Shown here piece after piece: positions 27,126-35,534 of a stretch of 64,000 nucleotides of DNA. This stretch comes from Aquirufa rosea. Lineage in GTDB: Bacteria > Bacteroidota > Bacteroidia > Cytophagales > Spirosomataceae. The notes below the pieces were generated by a model. The model had not been told where the DNA came from. It ran no database searches and saw only the letters and a program-made list of their open reading frames with translations. A program made the translations under genes and the position numbers. Where the stretch lies: the NCBI RefSeq assembly GCF_004118285.1, contig NZ_SDHY01000002.1, positions 62,001-126,000 on the forward strand, given 5' to 3'. Each line of letters starts with the position of its first letter. Position 1 is the stretch's first letter.

Positions 27126-28208
27126 ATGGGAGAATTAAGCGTCAGCAAAGAAATAATATTAGGTGCCCTAAGTACCGTTCAAGAGCCCGATCTGAAAAAG
27201 GATTTGGTTACCTTGGGCATGATTAAAGATGTGGAATTAGGTATCGGTGAAGTTCGTTTCACCGTCGTTTTAACTACACCCGCCTGTCCACTGAAAGAGA
27301 AAATCCGACAAGATTGTGAGGAGGCCATTCATCGCTTGGTTCACCCAGATTTGAAGATTACCATCAACATGACGGCAGAAGTAACGAGTTTAGCTTCTTC
27401 CGATCCACTGATACCAGGAGTTAAAAATGTGATTGCCGTAGCATCCGGAAAAGGTGGAGTGGGTAAATCGACTGTTACGGCCAACCTGGCTATGGCTTTG
27501 AAGCAAAGCGGAGCCAAGGTGGGAATTTTAGATGCTGATATTTCTGGCCCATCCATCCCCGTGATGTTTGGGGCAGAGGATTTACAACCTTTGGTCCAAG
27601 AAGTAAATGGGAAAAACCGTATTCAACCGATCATGCAATACGGTATTAAAATGATTTCTATGGGCTTTTTAGCCCCAACGGAAAGCCCAGTGCCTTGGAG
27701 AGGGCCTATGATGACACAGGCTTTGCGCCAGTTTTTCGGTGATACCCATTGGGATGAACTAGATTATTTGTTGATTGATTTACCTCCGGGAACATCTGAT
27801 ATACATTTAACATTAGTTCAATTGATTAAATTAACGGGGGCGGTCATCGTGACCACGCCTCAAAAGGTAGCACTTTCAGATGCTACCAAAGGTCTACAGT
27901 TTTTTAATCAAGCGGGAATTAATGTGCCTATTTTAGGCTTAGTAGAAAATATGGCCTATTTTACTCCGGCAGAATTACCAGAAAATAAATACTATTTGTT
28001 TGGACAAGATGGGGGTAAGCAATTAGCAGAAAAATATAAAGTTCCTTTCTTAGGAGAAGTTCCTTTAGTGCAAGCCATCCGTGAAGCTGGAGATGAAGGA
28101 AAACCAATTGCATCGAATGACAGTGCGAGTGCGAAAGCATTTGCACACATTGCTGCCAATTTAGCACAACAAATAGCTATTAGAAACGCTTCAACGCCAC
28201 AACTTTAA
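27126..28208 (+). CDS. Mrp/NBP35-family iron-sulfur carrier ATPase
   Basis: 360 residues from ATG 27126 (a TTG 27 nt upstream is less likely). An N-terminal MIP18/DUF59 domain (about 1-90) precedes the Mrp P-loop domain with Walker A GKGGVGKST (about 108-116), the DADISGPS switch and a PPGTSDIHL segment. The CxxC pair that some Mrp proteins use to hold the cluster is absent in the part I can read. It is the first gene of a four-gene operon; with the NfuA-like gene 3 bp downstream it points to Fe-S cluster delivery. Confidence 0.92.
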   Translation: MGELSVSKEIILGALSTVQEPDLKKDLVTLGMIKDVELGIGEVRFTVVLTTPACPLKEKIRQDCEEAIHRLVHPDLKITINMTAEVTSLASSDPLIPGVKNVIAVASGKGGVGKSTVTANLAMALKQSGAKVGILDADISGPSIPVMFGAEDLQPLVQEVNGKNRIQPIMQYGIKMISMGFLAPTESPVPWRGPMMTQALRQFFGDTHWDELDYLLIDLPPGTSDIHLTLVQLIKLTGAVIVTTPQKVALSDATKGLQFFNQAGINVPILGLVENMAYFTPAELPENKYYLFGQDGGKQLAEKYKVPFLGEVPLVQAIREAGDEGKPIASNDSASAKAFAHIAANLAQQIAIRNASTPQL

Positions 28209-28211
28209 TCC

Positions 28212-28466
28212 ATGGAAAATCACCCTCTATACTCCAAAGTACAAGCAGCCCTTGATTCCATACGTCCATACTTAATCGCAGATGGCGGAAATGTTGAAAT
28301 CGTGGAGATTACAGACGACAATCGCTTAAAGCTAAATTTATTAGGAGCTTGTAAGTCGTGCAACATGTCAGCCATGACTTTCAAAGCTGGTGTAGAAGAA
28401 GCTATTCGCCGTGAGGTGCCCGAAATTGTTTCGGTGGAGGAGTTAAGTCAAACCCTACATTCATAA
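28212..28466 (+). CDS. NifU-like C-terminal (Nfu) domain protein
   Basis: An 84-residue single-domain Nfu protein. The cluster-binding CxxC is present as ACKSCNMSAMT (about 47-57), and the domain starts with RPYLIADGGNVEIVEI. It carries Fe-S clusters to apo-proteins. It lies 3 bp after the Mrp gene and 4 bp before the ATP-grasp gene. Confidence 0.93.
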   Translation: MENHPLYSKVQAALDSIRPYLIADGGNVEIVEITDDNRLKLNLLGACKSCNMSAMTFKAGVEEAIRREVPEIVSVEELSQTLHS

Positions 28467-28470
28467 ATTC

Positions 28471-30189
28471 ATGATGCGTATTGGAATATTTTTTGGTGGC
28501 CCAGCTCGTGAACGTGAAATTAGCTTTGCTGGAGGTAAAACGGCTATGGCGCATATCAACCAAGCACTGTTTCAACCTGTACCAGTCTTTGTAGACAGCT
28601 TGGGGAACTTTATTTTGATTCATGAAGAGTTGATTCATGCTAGCTCTATCCGAGATTTCTATCCTCCCAAGAGATTTCAAGATGACATTTTCTCGGTGTA
28701 CATTGAGTCTTTAAAAGATTTATCAGCATCAGATTACCAAGAAATTATCTCCGAAATAGGACAAGTAATACACCCGCACCAATTTACCCAATACTTCGAT
28801 TTTGTATTTTTAGCCATGCATGGTCCAGCCGCCGAAGATGGAAGCATCCAAGGCATGTTGGAATGGTATGGTATACCTTATTCTGGGCCAGGCTTATTAG
28901 GCTCCTCCATTGGTATTGATAAAGCTAAGCAGAACGATTGGCTGAAAAAGAGTGTGGGTTTGGATAAAAAATACTTTGTTCTTCAAAGAGAAGACTACGA
29001 GAAATACGGTAGAGAAACGCTTTTTGAACAGGTAAAAAAAGAAATCGGTATACCTTTTGTCGCCAAAGCCCCTCATCAGGGTTCTTCTATTGGATTGGCT
29101 TTTGTAAAAAAGGATTCTCTGGAGGACTTCGACAAAGCCATTAAAAAGTGCTTATTTATTCAAGAAATCTATCGCGAAGATTGGTTACTGTATTCTGAAG
29201 AAGACAAACTTTCCTTATTGCAAAAAATGGTGAATTTGGATGAAGGAATTGGCTTTCCAGTACGATTCAATCATCAAAATTACCAGCATCCAGCGGACCT
29301 TTTAGCTAGCTTGCAAGAATACTTTAAATTAAGTGTAACCAAGGCTAGCATTCATTCCATCCACTCAGAAGATGCCATTTTATTGGAGTCTTTTGTACAA
29401 GGAAACGAGTTCAGCTGTGGAGTAATTCAAAGTCCGAAAGGACAAACCATTGCCCTTCCTCCTACGGAAATCGTCATCGATGAATCAGTGGAAGTATTTG
29501 ATTTCAACGCCAAATATAAATCCAAAGCCACCCGCAAGCGGATTCCTATGGAAGCCAGCTTAGCTCATTTGCAACAAATCCAACTGATGGTTTGTCAGGC
29601 ATTTGATGATCTTGGGTTCGGAGTTTGTACTCGTATAGATGGATTTTTAGCAGAAAACGGTCAAATCGTTTTACACGATCCCAATACCATACCGGGTATG
29701 TCACCAAGCTCTTTGATATTTAAGCAAATGGCTGAAATAGGGCTTACTATCACAGATTCCATTACTTATTTCATTCGACAATCCCTTCGGGAGAGAATGC
29801 GGACAGGTAAAAACTACCATGCCATTAGAAAACAGCTGGAATCCTTGGATTTAGCTATTTCTACTGAATTGCAAGCTCAAAGCCAACAAGAAAAAATAAT
29901 CCTAGAAATAAGAGGTAGCAATGCCAAAGAACTAGAAGCAAGTTTTGATGATGTCAAAAAGCAAGCCAATGCCTTAGCTGCATCAGGAAAACAAGCTTTT
30001 CAGGTTCAAACACCCATCTTGGTAGAGGAAGGAGAAATAATGGTTGTTGTGAACACTGCTCAATGGAACAAAGACTCAGCTACTGAAATGTTAGACTCTA
30101 TTTCCAAGGGTGTACATCCGTTAATTGCTCAAACACATCAAATAGCTCAAGAAATTACCGAATTTTACACACTTGCCAAAAAAGCTTAA
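28471..30189 (+). CDS. Enlarged D-Ala-D-Ala-ligase-like ATP-grasp protein
   Basis: A 572-residue protein with the Ddl fold: N-terminal IGIFFGGPAREREISF (4-19), AMHGPAAEDGSIQGMLE (115-131), the ATP lysine region PFVAKAPHQGSSIGL (195-209), ESFVQGNEFSCGV (306-318) and the Mg/product site DPNTIPGMSPSS (403-414), where typical Ddl has Glu-x-Asn. It differs from usual Ddl (310-370 residues) by an insertion at about 222-298 and a C-terminal extension at about 435-572, so the product may not be D-Ala-D-Ala. The operon also holds Fe-S genes and a YfiT-like gene. Confidence 0.82.
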   Translation: MMRIGIFFGGPAREREISFAGGKTAMAHINQALFQPVPVFVDSLGNFILIHEELIHASSIRDFYPPKRFQDDIFSVYIESLKDLSASDYQEIISEIGQVIHPHQFTQYFDFVFLAMHGPAAEDGSIQGMLEWYGIPYSGPGLLGSSIGIDKAKQNDWLKKSVGLDKKYFVLQREDYEKYGRETLFEQVKKEIGIPFVAKAPHQGSSIGLAFVKKDSLEDFDKAIKKCLFIQEIYREDWLLYSEEDKLSLLQKMVNLDEGIGFPVRFNHQNYQHPADLLASLQEYFKLSVTKASIHSIHSEDAILLESFVQGNEFSCGVIQSPKGQTIALPPTEIVIDESVEVFDFNAKYKSKATRKRIPMEASLAHLQQIQLMVCQAFDDLGFGVCTRIDGFLAENGQIVLHDPNTIPGMSPSSLIFKQMAEIGLTITDSITYFIRQSLRERMRTGKNYHAIRKQLESLDLAISTELQAQSQQEKIILEIRGSNAKELEASFDDVKKQANALAASGKQAFQVQTPILVEEGEIMVVVNTAQWNKDSATEMLDSISKGVHPLIAQTHQIAQEITEFYTLAKKA

Positions 30190-30193
30190 TTAT

Positions 30194-30712
30194 ATGGAAA
30201 TCAACCCATTGCAATACCCCATTGGAAAATTTTCTGCGCCGGAAAACATCACACCGGAAATTCGCCAAGCATGGATTCAAACGTTGGCAGATTTTCCAGA
30301 AAAACTTCAAGAGGCCATAAAAGGGATGTCGGAGGAAAGTTTAGCTAAACCATACCGCCCAGGGGGTTGGACGGCTAGACAGGTGATTCATCATGTCTAC
30401 GACAGCCATATGAATTCATTTATTCGTTTCAAAATGGCATTAACAGAGGATAAACCCATTATTAAAGCCTATTCTGAGGCAGATTGGGCAAATCTTCCTG
30501 ATGGAAATGAAGCCCCAATAGAATGGTCCATAGAAGGATTAAAATATGTGCACTTGCGCTGGGTCTATTTGCTTAGAACCTTTCAAGAATCCGATTGGAA
30601 AAATGCCTATACCAATCCTGAAAGAGGAATTACCTATCCATTGGACAGGGCATTAGGAATTTATGCTTGGCATTGCGACCATCATCTAGCCCATGTTTTA
30701 TCGGTCAAATAA
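30194..30712 (+). CDS. YfiT-like DinB-superfamily metal protein
   Basis: 172 residues from ATG 30194. The YfiT subfamily marks are WTARQVIHHVYDSHMNSF (about 62-80) and YAWHCDHHLAHVL at the C-terminus; the histidines in these build the metal site. Family members are putative bacillithiol or other thiol transferases or hydrolases; the substrate is not known. It is the last gene of the Mrp operon and converges on the slipin gene, with which it shares a terminator. Confidence 0.88.
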   Translation: MEINPLQYPIGKFSAPENITPEIRQAWIQTLADFPEKLQEAIKGMSEESLAKPYRPGGWTARQVIHHVYDSHMNSFIRFKMALTEDKPIIKAYSEADWANLPDGNEAPIEWSIEGLKYVHLRWVYLLRTFQESDWKNAYTNPERGITYPLDRALGIYAWHCDHHLAHVLSVK

Positions 30713-30747
30713 AAGAAGAAAGAGAGCCCTTAGCTCTCTTTCTTCTT
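30713..30747. terminator. Bidirectional terminator overlapping the slipin stop codon
   Basis: A 15-bp perfect stem (30713-30727 with 30733-30747) around a 5-nt loop. The 3' arm on the plus strand is part of the slipin coding end (codons for Lys-Lys-Lys-Glu-Ser), and the stop TAA lies in the loop. T-rich tails follow on the minus strand. Confidence 0.75.
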
Positions 30748-31671
30748 AGTAGACTTAATCGTTTGTAATTGGTTGACACTCATCATTTGCTGCATGGTTC
30801 TTTGCATATTCTCTGCAGATCCATCTAAGAAAATCACATTCCCATTAGATTGCTCTCCAAACTGCTTGATGGCTTCTGTCCACATGGAAAATAAAATCAC
30901 AGATGTATCCAAATTGGCCTGTTGCATCTCTCGAGCCGCATCTGACATACCTTTCGCAACTTCCTGACGGAATAATGCCACCCCTTGTCCACGCAATTGC
31001 GCCGCTTCACGCTCGGCATTAGCAGAAATTTTAATGGCATTACCTTCCGCCTCTGCTGCCTTCGTCTTCGTAATTAATAAAGCTTGACCTTCATTTTCAG
31101 CTGCAGCTTTTAGGTTATTGGATGCCACCACTTGACTCATAGATTTCAAAATCACCTCATCAAAGGTGATATCATTCAATTGTAAATCTTGCAGGTGATA
31201 GCCCCATTCTTCCATCACTTGGTCTATCTGATCCTTCACGTAGGAAACGATTTCTTTACGCAAGCTCAAAATTTCACTTTGTCTTTTGGTAGCTACAAAA
31301 GAGCGAATAGATCCTTCCACCGTTCGGGTCAAAGCCTGCATAAGGCTCTGTGTATCAATGAATTTATAGGCCACATTTTTGATGGTTTCCTCCTCTTGAT
31401 TGATCACGGAATACAACAGCATGGATTTAAAATACACGTTGGCCTGGTCAACGGTAATCGCCTGAAATTCCAATTCAATGGAGCGATTTTGTATGGAAAT
31501 CACTTTGAATACACTTTCTATCAGGGGTATTTTAAAGTTTAAACCTGGATGAAGGATACGTTGATATTTTCCAAACATGGAAATCACCGCAATATTACCT
31601 TGCTGAACTGTCACCAAACTGAAAAATATCAATATAATGGCAATAATTCCAATAATGAGTAAAGTAGACAT
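30730..31671 (-). CDS. SPFH/stomatin-family (slipin) protein
   Basis: A 313-residue membrane protein with one N-terminal TM helix (about 2-22), an SPFH domain (about 22-200) and a long C-terminal helix rich in Ala, Glu, Gln and Lys (190-260) typical for slipins and the paraslipin branch. Such proteins oligomerise in membrane domains; the partner here is unknown, since no NfeD-type protease gene is adjacent. It is probably monocistronic. Confidence 0.9.
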   Translation of the reverse strand: MSTLLIIGIIAIILIFFSLVTVQQGNIAVISMFGKYQRILHPGLNFKIPLIESVFKVISIQNRSIELEFQAITVDQANVYFKSMLLYSVINQEEETIKNVAYKFIDTQSLMQALTRTVEGSIRSFVATKRQSEILSLRKEIVSYVKDQIDQVMEEWGYHLQDLQLNDITFDEVILKSMSQVVASNNLKAAAENEGQALLITKTKAAEAEGNAIKISANAEREAAQLRGQGVALFRQEVAKGMSDAAREMQQANLDTSVILFSMWTEAIKQFGEQSNGNVIFLDGSAENMQRTMQQMMSVNQLQTIKSTKKKES

Positions 31672-31802
31672 AATGGTAGGGGGATATAGATTAAAATCGA
31701 ATCAAACTTAAGGAATTATGAAGAACGCGGATGCATTAAGTGATGAATGGTTGTATACTTCGCTCAAAACGATTTAAACCAAGGTCTGGTAAATTTATAT
31801 GC

Positions 31803-32957
31803 CTACTTAACAAAAGCATCATATAATACATTGGCTGTTCTTTTCAAGACTGCATTAAAGCCATCTAACATCTCAGGATGGCAACCATTGCTTATCACCA
31901 CCAAACCAAACTTTTCTTTAGGATGAAAAAACATCATGCTTTCTAAACCATAAGCGGAGCCCGTATGTCCCACCAAGGTCTTTCCCTCAATCAAGCGATC
32001 TGTTTGCAACAAGGCTAATCCATAATGTTCTTCCTCAGAAAGTGCTGTTTGCATCTCTTTGGAACTACGCTTACTTATAATTCGTGTTCCCGCTAATTTC
32101 CCTTGTTGACTATGCATGATCATATAGCGCGCCAAATCCCCTGTAGAAATTTTCATCCCTCCCGTGGGTGAAAATATGGGCGTAGAATAGCCCATGATAT
32201 AATGGGCAATCTCCTGACTCCTAGGAGCATATGCCGCTGGAGAAGGCTTAAATTTCATGGATTCCAAGGAGTATTCATAGATGGTGGCAAAGCGGGATTT
32301 ATCCAATGAATCGACGCAATATCCCCCATCAATTCGTAAAGGTTGAAGAATATGCCTTTTTATATATTGATCAAATCTTTCTCCTGAAACCCTTTCAATG
32401 ATCGTTCCAGCCAAATTAAAATTAAGATTGCAATACAAATATCCTTTCCCGGGCTCCGTCTGATTGTAACATGCTGCCCAATTCGGATTCTTCTCAGGAT
32501 TCAGTACGTCTAAATTAAAATATCCTTGACTATCGTGTAAGGATGACCGATGTGACAATAGCATTCGCAGGGTTATTATTACATCGGGAAATCGGGGATT
32601 GCGAATTCGAAAACCTAGCAACTTACTCACATCATCTTCTAAGGATATCTTATTAGCCTCCACCAATTGCATAATAGCGGTTGCTGAAAAAGATTTTGAA
32701 ATAGAAGCAATCCGAAAAAGACAATCATCCGTTAAGGCAGTATGTTGTTCCTGATCCTTCAGACCAAACGAATGCTGATAGACTACTCGATTATTTTTCA
32801 CCACAGCCACAGATAATCCCACGATAGGATTCGACTGCATCATGGATTGAATAGCCATTTCAGCCTTGGAGACTTGAGAAAAAGTCGAGAACGGTAAAAT
32901 ACCCCAAAAAACTAAGACTAAGAACTTTATTCGATGTAGCAATTGATGTCGTTCCAT
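31803..32957 (-). CDS. Serine hydrolase (class C beta-lactamase fold)
   Basis: 384 residues from the ATG at 32957 (the TTG/ATG 9 codons upstream gives 393). A signal peptide precedes the hydrolase domain. Catalytic motifs are SxxK as SISK (ASISKSFSATA, about residue 83-86), YxN as YCN and HTG in GHTGSAYG. The family includes penicillin-binding esterases and peptidases; nothing in the neighbourhood shows beta-lactam resistance. Likely periplasmic. Confidence 0.9.
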   Translation of the reverse strand: MERHQLLHRIKFLVLVFWGILPFSTFSQVSKAEMAIQSMMQSNPIVGLSVAVVKNNRVVYQHSFGLKDQEQHTALTDDCLFRIASISKSFSATAIMQLVEANKISLEDDVSKLLGFRIRNPRFPDVIITLRMLLSHRSSLHDSQGYFNLDVLNPEKNPNWAACYNQTEPGKGYLYCNLNFNLAGTIIERVSGERFDQYIKRHILQPLRIDGGYCVDSLDKSRFATIYEYSLESMKFKPSPAAYAPRSQEIAHYIMGYSTPIFSPTGGMKISTGDLARYMIMHSQQGKLAGTRIISKRSSKEMQTALSEEEHYGLALLQTDRLIEGKTLVGHTGSAYGLESMMFFHPKEKFGLVVISNGCHPEMLDGFNAVLKRTANVLYDAFVK

Positions 32958-33003
32958 AGGGTAATCTATAAGTTCCTCAGGCAAATATCTTCCAAATTAG
33001 TCC

Positions 33004-33135
33004 TTATCTCCCCTTCTCCACCTTCTTTTTGTTCCACGGAGCTGTCGTATTTCTAGCCATATCAATAGCTAAAGCCACCATCAACAAAGTAAATAAAATG
33101 AGTATCCAGCGGAAAATTTTCTGATTTTGATTCAT
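33004..33135 (-). CDS. 43-residue membrane protein
   Basis: A small ORF too short for normal gene finding. The first TM helix spans residues 9-27 (RWILILFTLLMVALAIDMA), and a Trp/Lys-rich basic tail follows (NTTAPWNKKK). Its ATG overlaps the stop of the SixA-like gene (TAATG), so it is translationally coupled to it. Coding is supported by the position, the overlap and the amphipathic TM with a basic end. Function unknown. Confidence 0.65.
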   Translation of the reverse strand: MNQNQKIFRWILILFTLLMVALAIDMARNTTAPWNKKKVEKGR

Positions 33136-33611
33136 TAGACAATTTGAGGATTAAAATGAAAAACTAAATCACCCGCACCCTTACTTAATTCTGCAGGTGA
33201 GTCGGCATATTGAAAGCGTAAATAACAACAGCCTCCCGTTTCCATTTGCATTAAACTACCAGCATAGTAAGATGCTACGTAAGAAATAGAAGGATTATGT
33301 GCGATCAAATAAATGACAGGCCTGTTTTGCGCTTCAATGATGTCCACATATTTAGGTCCTGAGGCATGATACCAACAATTATCCAAATTAATGGGACCGA
33401 CTATCCCTAGCTCACTCCGAAGTGCCGTGGCAGTTTCTAGGGTCCTTTTGGCATCAGAACAAAGCCACAGTCCAGATGGCAAATGAACCGATTTCATTTT
33501 TTGAGCCAATAAACTTACTTCCTCCATGCCTTGCAAGGATAGTGGCCTTTCCTTATCTGGCTGATCATAAGGGCCCGCGTGGGCATGTCGGATGAGGATT
33601 AAATCTATCAT
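33135..33611 (-). CDS. SixA-like histidine phosphatase
   Basis: A 158-residue phosphatase of the histidine-phosphatase (RHG) superfamily. The phosphohistidine motif is RHAHAGP (8-14), and the second catalytic histidine is likely in LIAHNPSIS (about 103-111). SixA members dephosphorylate phosphohistidine of signalling proteins, but many are of unknown specificity. Its start overlaps the stop of the preceding gene by 4 bp (ATGA), so it follows the gamma-carbonic-anhydrase-like gene in one operon. Confidence 0.88.
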   Translation of the reverse strand: MIDLILIRHAHAGPYDQPDKERPLSLQGMEEVSLLAQKMKSVHLPSGLWLCSDAKRTLETATALRSELGIVGPINLDNCWYHASGPKYVDIIEAQNRPVIYLIAHNPSISYVASYYAGSLMQMETGGCCYLRFQYADSPAELSKGAGDLVFHFNPQIV

Positions 33612-34111
33612 GATTCCACGTCTGCTTGGGTGATGAATGGAAATTCTCCTTGGGCATGTTTAGCCCCCATTTTGATATAATGCGGCGGTCCAAACTTCAA
33701 TCGCTCAATCTGCGATTCATTCAATGTTTTTACCACTTTGGCAGGAGTACCCAAGACTAAAGAATAATCAGGTATTTCCATGCCTTCAGTGACTAAAGCA
33801 TGCGCACCAATCAAACAATACTTACCAATTTTAGCCCTATTTAAAACTGTGGCATGCATTCCAATCAAACTACCTTCTCCTACCTCTGCCCCATGCACGA
33901 TAGCAGCATGACCAACGGTCACTCTCGGACCAATGATGGTCTTATCCCCTTCATCGGCATGTAGAACTGCATTATCTTGAATATTACAACCTTCTCCCAA
34001 ATGAATCTCCTCCACATCTGCACGAATCACCGCCCCATACCAGATGGATACATCCGAAGAAATAAAAACACGTCCCATAACGGAAGCAGTTGGAGCGATA
34101 AAAATGGCCAT
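33608..34111 (-). CDS. Gamma-carbonic-anhydrase-like hexapeptide protein
   Basis: A 167-residue left-handed beta-helix protein (repeated hexapeptides V/I-G-x-x-x-x). The metal-site histidines typical of this family lie in VLHADEGD, VGHAAIVHG and IGMHATVLN. The family is often called YrdA/PaaY-like and shows carbonic-anhydrase or acetyltransferase-like activity. It is the first gene of a short operon with the SixA-like phosphatase and the small membrane protein. Confidence 0.9.
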   Translation of the reverse strand: MAIFIAPTASVMGRVFISSDVSIWYGAVIRADVEEIHLGEGCNIQDNAVLHADEGDKTIIGPRVTVGHAAIVHGAEVGEGSLIGMHATVLNRAKIGKYCLIGAHALVTEGMEIPDYSLVLGTPAKVVKTLNESQIERLKFGPPHYIKMGAKHAQGEFPFITQADVES

Positions 34112-34301
34112 AAGATGTTATTTTTGTTCAAATTTAGCTTTCCGAAAATTACTGATTAATTTCTTTCTTTCCATTTCCTTTCATTTTTTCTACTCATAGT
34201 CATTCAAATAATCAAATCTTACTGAAATCCGAGCAAGCCAATATACCCTAAGAACTAACAAAAATTCCTAAAATCTAACAACCCATATCTTTTCTTTAAC
34301 G

Positions 34302-34838
34302 ATGAAACAATTGCTAGAACACTTTGCATGGAATCCAACCGACCGACTACTTTCTTTGGGTTGCGGTTCCGCTTGGTGGGAGGCCAACCTGATTTTACAT
34401 CAAACTTGTCAAGAGATAATTTTAGTCGATACCAACGCTGAAGTATTAAATCCCGAACATTTCAAGGAGAATATCGACTACTTTGAAAAAAAATTGGAAA
34501 AAAAATGGGAATGTACTTATCAAATTTTTAATCAAAGCTTAGAGCAACTTCCATTAGACAAACATCATATCGATGGTGTTTGGGTATTCAACGCCTGGCA
34601 TGAATTGGATACTTGGGATACTATTTTACCTGCCTTGAAGAACATCCTAAAACCGGAAGGATGGATCCTAATAGAAGAAGAATTGTCCTTACAAGAAAGG
34701 CGTTTTCATGAGGGCTGTGGCAAAAAATTGCTTTATTTAGATGAACTGAACGAGCAAATGAAAAGTATCTCTTTTCGACTCAATCAGCAGATTTGGAAAG
34801 ACCAACAGTCCTGTTATTTGAAATATCAAAAAGCCTGA
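34302..34838 (+). CDS. SAM-dependent methyltransferase-like protein
   Basis: A 178-residue Rossmann-fold protein with a class I methyltransferase motif I (LLSLGCGSAWWE, about 18-29), an Asp at the end of strand 2 (IILVDTN) and GVWVFNAWHELD at motif IV. It is short and lacks a recognisable substrate-binding part, so specificity is not known. 66 bp separate it from udk. Confidence 0.8.
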   Translation: MKQLLEHFAWNPTDRLLSLGCGSAWWEANLILHQTCQEIILVDTNAEVLNPEHFKENIDYFEKKLEKKWECTYQIFNQSLEQLPLDKHHIDGVWVFNAWHELDTWDTILPALKNILKPEGWILIEEELSLQERRFHEGCGKKLLYLDELNEQMKSISFRLNQQIWKDQQSCYLKYQKA

Positions 34839-34904
34839 ATTATCTGGCTAATTTTGAGGAGTAAAATGCTTTTAGCAAATTTGCATTCCGAATACGCAAC
34901 ATCA

Positions 34905-35534
34905 ATGACCCCAAACAACGAAAGACCCTATATCATCGGAATTACCGGTGGGAGTGCCTCTGGAAAAACCCTTTTTTTACAAAGGCTCATGTCCCAGTTT
35001 CCATCCGAAGAAATTTGTCTTTTGTCTCAAGATAATTACTACCGTCCTAAGCACGAACAAACCAAAGACGATAATGGAATTGAGAATTTTGACCTACCAG
35101 GTGCCATTGATGATGAGGCCTTTGCCAAGGATGTTGAAAAATTACGCTCAGGACAAATTGTTACTCGCGAAGAGTATACTTTCAACAATTCCAGCAAAGT
35201 ACCCGAGATCCTTCATTTTTATCCTAGAAAAATATTAGTCGTGGAAGGTATTTTTGTATTTCACTTTCCAGAGGTAGCCAAATTGCTAGACCTTAAGATA
35301 TTCATTGACGCACAAAACAAAATTAAACTGAAGCGGAGAATTAAGCGCGACAATGAAGAACGCGGCTATGATTTACAAGACGTGATGTATCGTTGGAAAT
35401 ACCATGTGAAGCCTACTTACGAGGAATACATTCGACCGCACAAAAAAAGCTGTGACATCGTGATTCCCAATAATATTCACTTTGAAAAAGGACTAGAGGT
35501 AATCGTACATTACTTAAAATCACGCATTAAGTAA
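34905..35534 (+). CDS. udk: Uridine kinase
   Basis: 209 residues from ATG 34905 (the ORF begins earlier with a poor leader). The P-loop GGSASGKT (about 13-20) is followed by LLSQDNYYRP and the R-rich lid KLKRRIKRDNEERG. The enzyme phosphorylates uridine or cytidine in pyrimidine salvage. Its 3' end overlaps the 3' end of convergent nadB by 15 bp. Confidence 0.93.
   Translation: MTPNNERPYIIGITGGSASGKTLFLQRLMSQFPSEEICLLSQDNYYRPKHEQTKDDNGIENFDLPGAIDDEAFAKDVEKLRSGQIVTREEYTFNNSSKVPEILHFYPRKILVVEGIFVFHFPEVAKLLDLKIFIDAQNKIKLKRRIKRDNEERGYDLQDVMYRWKYHVKPTYEEYIRPHKKSCDIVIPNNIHFEKGLEVIVHYLKSRIK

Noticed and set aside
34312-34321. TAGAACAC in the methyltransferase gene as a fourth small RNA core
   Set aside because: It is inside a coding sequence, with no promoter boxes at the right spacing and no hairpin after it.
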